From Gracilaria vermiculophylla (taxonomy: Eukaryota > Rhodophyta > Florideophyceae > Gracilariales > Gracilariaceae), in assembly GCA_019155205.2 (NCBI GenBank), contig JAHNZQ020000016.1:589527-653526 (forward strand): a DNA stretch of 64,000 bases, written 5' to 3'. The first letter of the stretch is position 1. Each line of letters starts with the position of its first letter. A model generated the notes under the pieces. It was given only the letters and a program-made list of their open reading frames with translations, had not been told where the DNA came from and did no database searches. This document shows positions 61,974 to 64,000 of this stretch, one piece after another. The position numbers and the translations under genes are program-made.

Positions 61974-62221
61974 TACTCAGTTATTGATGACAAGTAAAGA
62001 TAAAATCTGATGGAGTTTCGGCACAAAACATGAAACGTGAGCTAGTTCCTGCATATTTGTATTCGCATTCTGTACAAATCTTCAGTCATATACTCGGATA
62101 CTGTTACAGGGCAGTCTGGACCATGTATTCGATGGAAATTATCTTGGTTGCGTAACCCATCGTTACGTTGTTTACCGAAAGGTGGAAAATGCAGAAAATC
62201 ACAGTCCTAATTCACATTCCA
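61974..62221. other. convergent intergenic region
   Basis: 248 bp between the ends of the Myb and CSN6 genes; only 3' sequence expected. Confidence 0.4.
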
Positions 62222-63313
62222 TCAAGAGGAAGGATAGAGCGCGCGTCTTCTTCCGCCACCTAGAGAAGTAGTTCTCTGACTAAATCGATTAAACATGTCC
62301 ACTGCTTCATTTAAAGAGCAAACTGACTTGGTTACTCCACAGAGGTAAGCTACAACCATTGAGTCGTGCTTTTCATCGGCAAATGCAGCCGAGAATTCAG
62401 CACAGTCAAGAGCAGGCAGTCGGGCACATACTCCTCCAATGCGTCGTAGCAATTCACGGTTCAGCTCTATCTCACCCTTCGCGGTCGCTTCTAGAAAGGC
62501 CACTATCACCTTTATTCGACGTTCAAGCATTTTGACGGAACGCTTCAGATTATTGAGATGCAAGGTAGTACTCGAAGCACCATCACCACCACCAGGAACT
62601 GCATGTCTCATCACATGATCAACAGCGATTCTTTCAGAATCTTCTGACGCGTAGCGATGTGGTATAGGAGCTAAAGTCATTGTGGGCTTCTCTTGCATGA
62701 CTCGTAATTCCGTTTGGTACGTGGTTAGTAGTCCAGAGGATTTGGTGAAAGACTTCAAGGAGTCCTCCCCTGTTCCCTTGGACTGGATACAAGCCGAAAG
62801 TTTGGAAGTCGGGTTCATCACGAGAAGAATGGGGGCCTCATTAAACCTCGAAAAGACCTCAGTGTGTAAACGAAGATCTTCGGGGGTTATTTCTGTGCCA
62901 ATGAAATACCACCCGACCACAACATATTTGGAGAAGATTTGTTGATATTGCTCGATTCGTTTGCCCATGAAGTCCGTATCGATCTCCGTTTTGTGCTCAC
63001 GAGTTGTTCTCGCTGGTAATTCAAAAGAATGACAGACTTCCACCATTCTGCCTCGTTGAATTCCCAACAAAATCCCTAGCACTCGAGGCTCCGTTCCAGC
63101 TTCAGTAAATGGTATCAAACCGATTGCAGGATCGTGCGTGTTTCTCCTTGTATGCGAGTTGGGAAAAACTCGAATCGCTGAAAATCGAGTAAAATGATCC
63201 GACAAGTTAAGGACAACGAGAGGGTGAAGTATAATGGACGCCCCTTCGTCGTTCGAGCCCTCCGTCAAAGCGTCAAGGTCACTTTGCGGAGCAGAATGCA
63301 CCTTCCCGATCAT
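62222..63313 (-). CDS. CSN6: COP9 signalosome subunit 6
   Basis: 363 residues from the ATG at 63311-63313. CSN6 is the inactive MPN partner of CSN5 in the complex that removes NEDD8 from cullins. The MPN domain starts IILHPLVVLNLSDHFTRFSA and continues with RVLGILLGIQRGRMVEVCHS, FELPARTTRE and VVVGWYFIGTEITPEDLRLH. The JAMM metal motif (HxHPxxxGxxSxxD) is absent, as in all CSN6/RPN8-type proteins. The spacing of the HPLV and GWY blocks, and the C-terminal helices LNNLKRSVKMLERRIKVIVA, favour CSN6 over RPN8 or eIF3f. Residues about 75-90 (PFTEAGTEPR) are a small insertion. Single exon. Confidence 0.92.
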   Translation of the reverse strand: MIGKVHSAPQSDLDALTEGSNDEGASIILHPLVVLNLSDHFTRFSAIRVFPNSHTRRNTHDPAIGLIPFTEAGTEPRVLGILLGIQRGRMVEVCHSFELPARTTREHKTEIDTDFMGKRIEQYQQIFSKYVVVGWYFIGTEITPEDLRLHTEVFSRFNEAPILLVMNPTSKLSACIQSKGTGEDSLKSFTKSSGLLTTYQTELRVMQEKPTMTLAPIPHRYASEDSERIAVDHVMRHAVPGGGDGASSTTLHLNNLKRSVKMLERRIKVIVAFLEATAKGEIELNRELLRRIGGVCARLPALDCAEFSAAFADEKHDSMVVAYLCGVTKSVCSLNEAVDMFNRFSQRTTSLGGGRRRALYPSS

Positions 63314-64000
63314 GGTACAAAAATGCGGTAGAGGGGCATACAGATACCAAACGACCAGTATGAAATCACCTCGTGATGCAACTTTTTCTCTGCAGTTGAG
63401 CGGTGATTAGTACGTAAGAAAAAGGAGAAACTGGGCGACGCAATCGAGTTGCAACGTAATCCTTTGATAAAAAGAAAGGCCGTTGTAGGGAATTCAATTC
63501 AACGAAGCCCCAGGCTTTTCTCGGCACAGTTGGTGGCCGAGCACTGTCGACGAAGTTGGGATAATGGAAGCCACCTTAGCTGGCACAGACCTGCGGTTTG
63601 TTCTCCGAGAAGTGAAAGTTTGGGTATGGGTGCTCCTCGTCCCCAAAACCGAGCACATCTACTTCACCCTTCGATGTGGTCTAATTTCGTCAGAGTCGGC
63701 TTCAAAATGCTGAAATCTTCCAACTGCGGCAACTGCAGCTTGCCAGTGTGCGCATCACAACGGTGTGCACTCCGAATAAAACACGTGAATTAAAGTGAAT
63801 CTCCAACATTGCTGATCCAAAATGAGAACGATTGTCAATATGTGCCGAAAGGTTTGACGGGACGCATGTGTTGTAGCTTCGGTGATTTGAGTAACGCTGA
63901 ACACTTAATACGCAAGCTTATTGGATTTCCCGCAGAACCCCCCGGATTCCTTGCAGTCGTGAGTTGCCGCAAAACAACCACGTTTGTGCGTTAGTTGCAC
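63314..64000. other. window end, no supported gene
   Basis: Upstream of CSN6. Frames of 114 and 61 codons on the plus strand are open but unrecognised. A gene starting here with introns, or continuing past the window, cannot be excluded. Confidence 0.4.

Overview
This window is nuclear DNA of a photosynthetic eukaryote, most likely a florideophyte red alga and possibly Chondrus crispus. The evidence is a compact block of nuclear genes with few, very short GT-AG introns (74-130 bp), several products that look plastid-targeted (ribosomal protein L10, glutamyl endopeptidase, ATP/ADP translocase), an NADPH oxidase with extra membrane helices inside its NADPH domain (a layout I recall being reported for red algae), and a long tract of nested, decayed retrotransposons. 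The species name is inference. There are two 100-N assembly gaps, at 6403-6502 and 27772-27871.

Layout. 1-2.6 kb is GC-rich and repetitive and ends in one unrecognised 522-codon ORF on the plus strand. 3.9-29.7 kb is a mobile-element graveyard. A PIF/Harbinger transposase remnant is cut by a 553-bp LTR. A gag-like ORF and a transposon-type gene flank the first gap. Four copies of one LTR family lie at 4681-5233, 8316-8871, 13171-13724 and 20327-20879; the second and third are inverted relative to the first and fourth. Two Ty3-like pol regions run on the plus strand, and a striking uninterrupted 610-codon ORF runs towards them on the minus strand. Next come Tc1/mariner remnants, one of which holds a complete 6.1-kb chromodomain Ty3-like element with 229-bp LTRs and a 5-bp target duplication.

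30.1-63.3 kb is a gene-dense housekeeping island: NADPH oxidase (-), an unrecognised probable plastid protein (+), a small unrecognised protein (-), mitochondrial pyruvate dehydrogenase E2 (-), the complex I subunit NDUFB7 (-, four tiny exons), APC2 cullin (+), RNase P subunit RPP38-like (-), plastid ribosomal protein L10 (+), Polycomb EED (-), a secreted SMP-30-like beta-propeller (+), lariat debranching enzyme DBR1 (-), plastid glutamyl endopeptidase (+), plastid ATP/ADP translocase (+), a telobox Myb protein (+) and COP9 signalosome subunit 6 (-). The genes alternate strands and share short convergent or divergent intergenic spaces. They are not an operon and do not form one pathway.

The most unusual structure is 8.3-20.9 kb. 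The LTR plus an adjoining internal region (called X here) is found at three LTRs, always on the same side. Two copies lead into pol, and the third, inverted copy leads into the 610-codon ORF. The unit 13171-20879 therefore looks like an element with long inverted ends and two convergent genes. Rearrangement of ordinary LTR elements remains an alternative.
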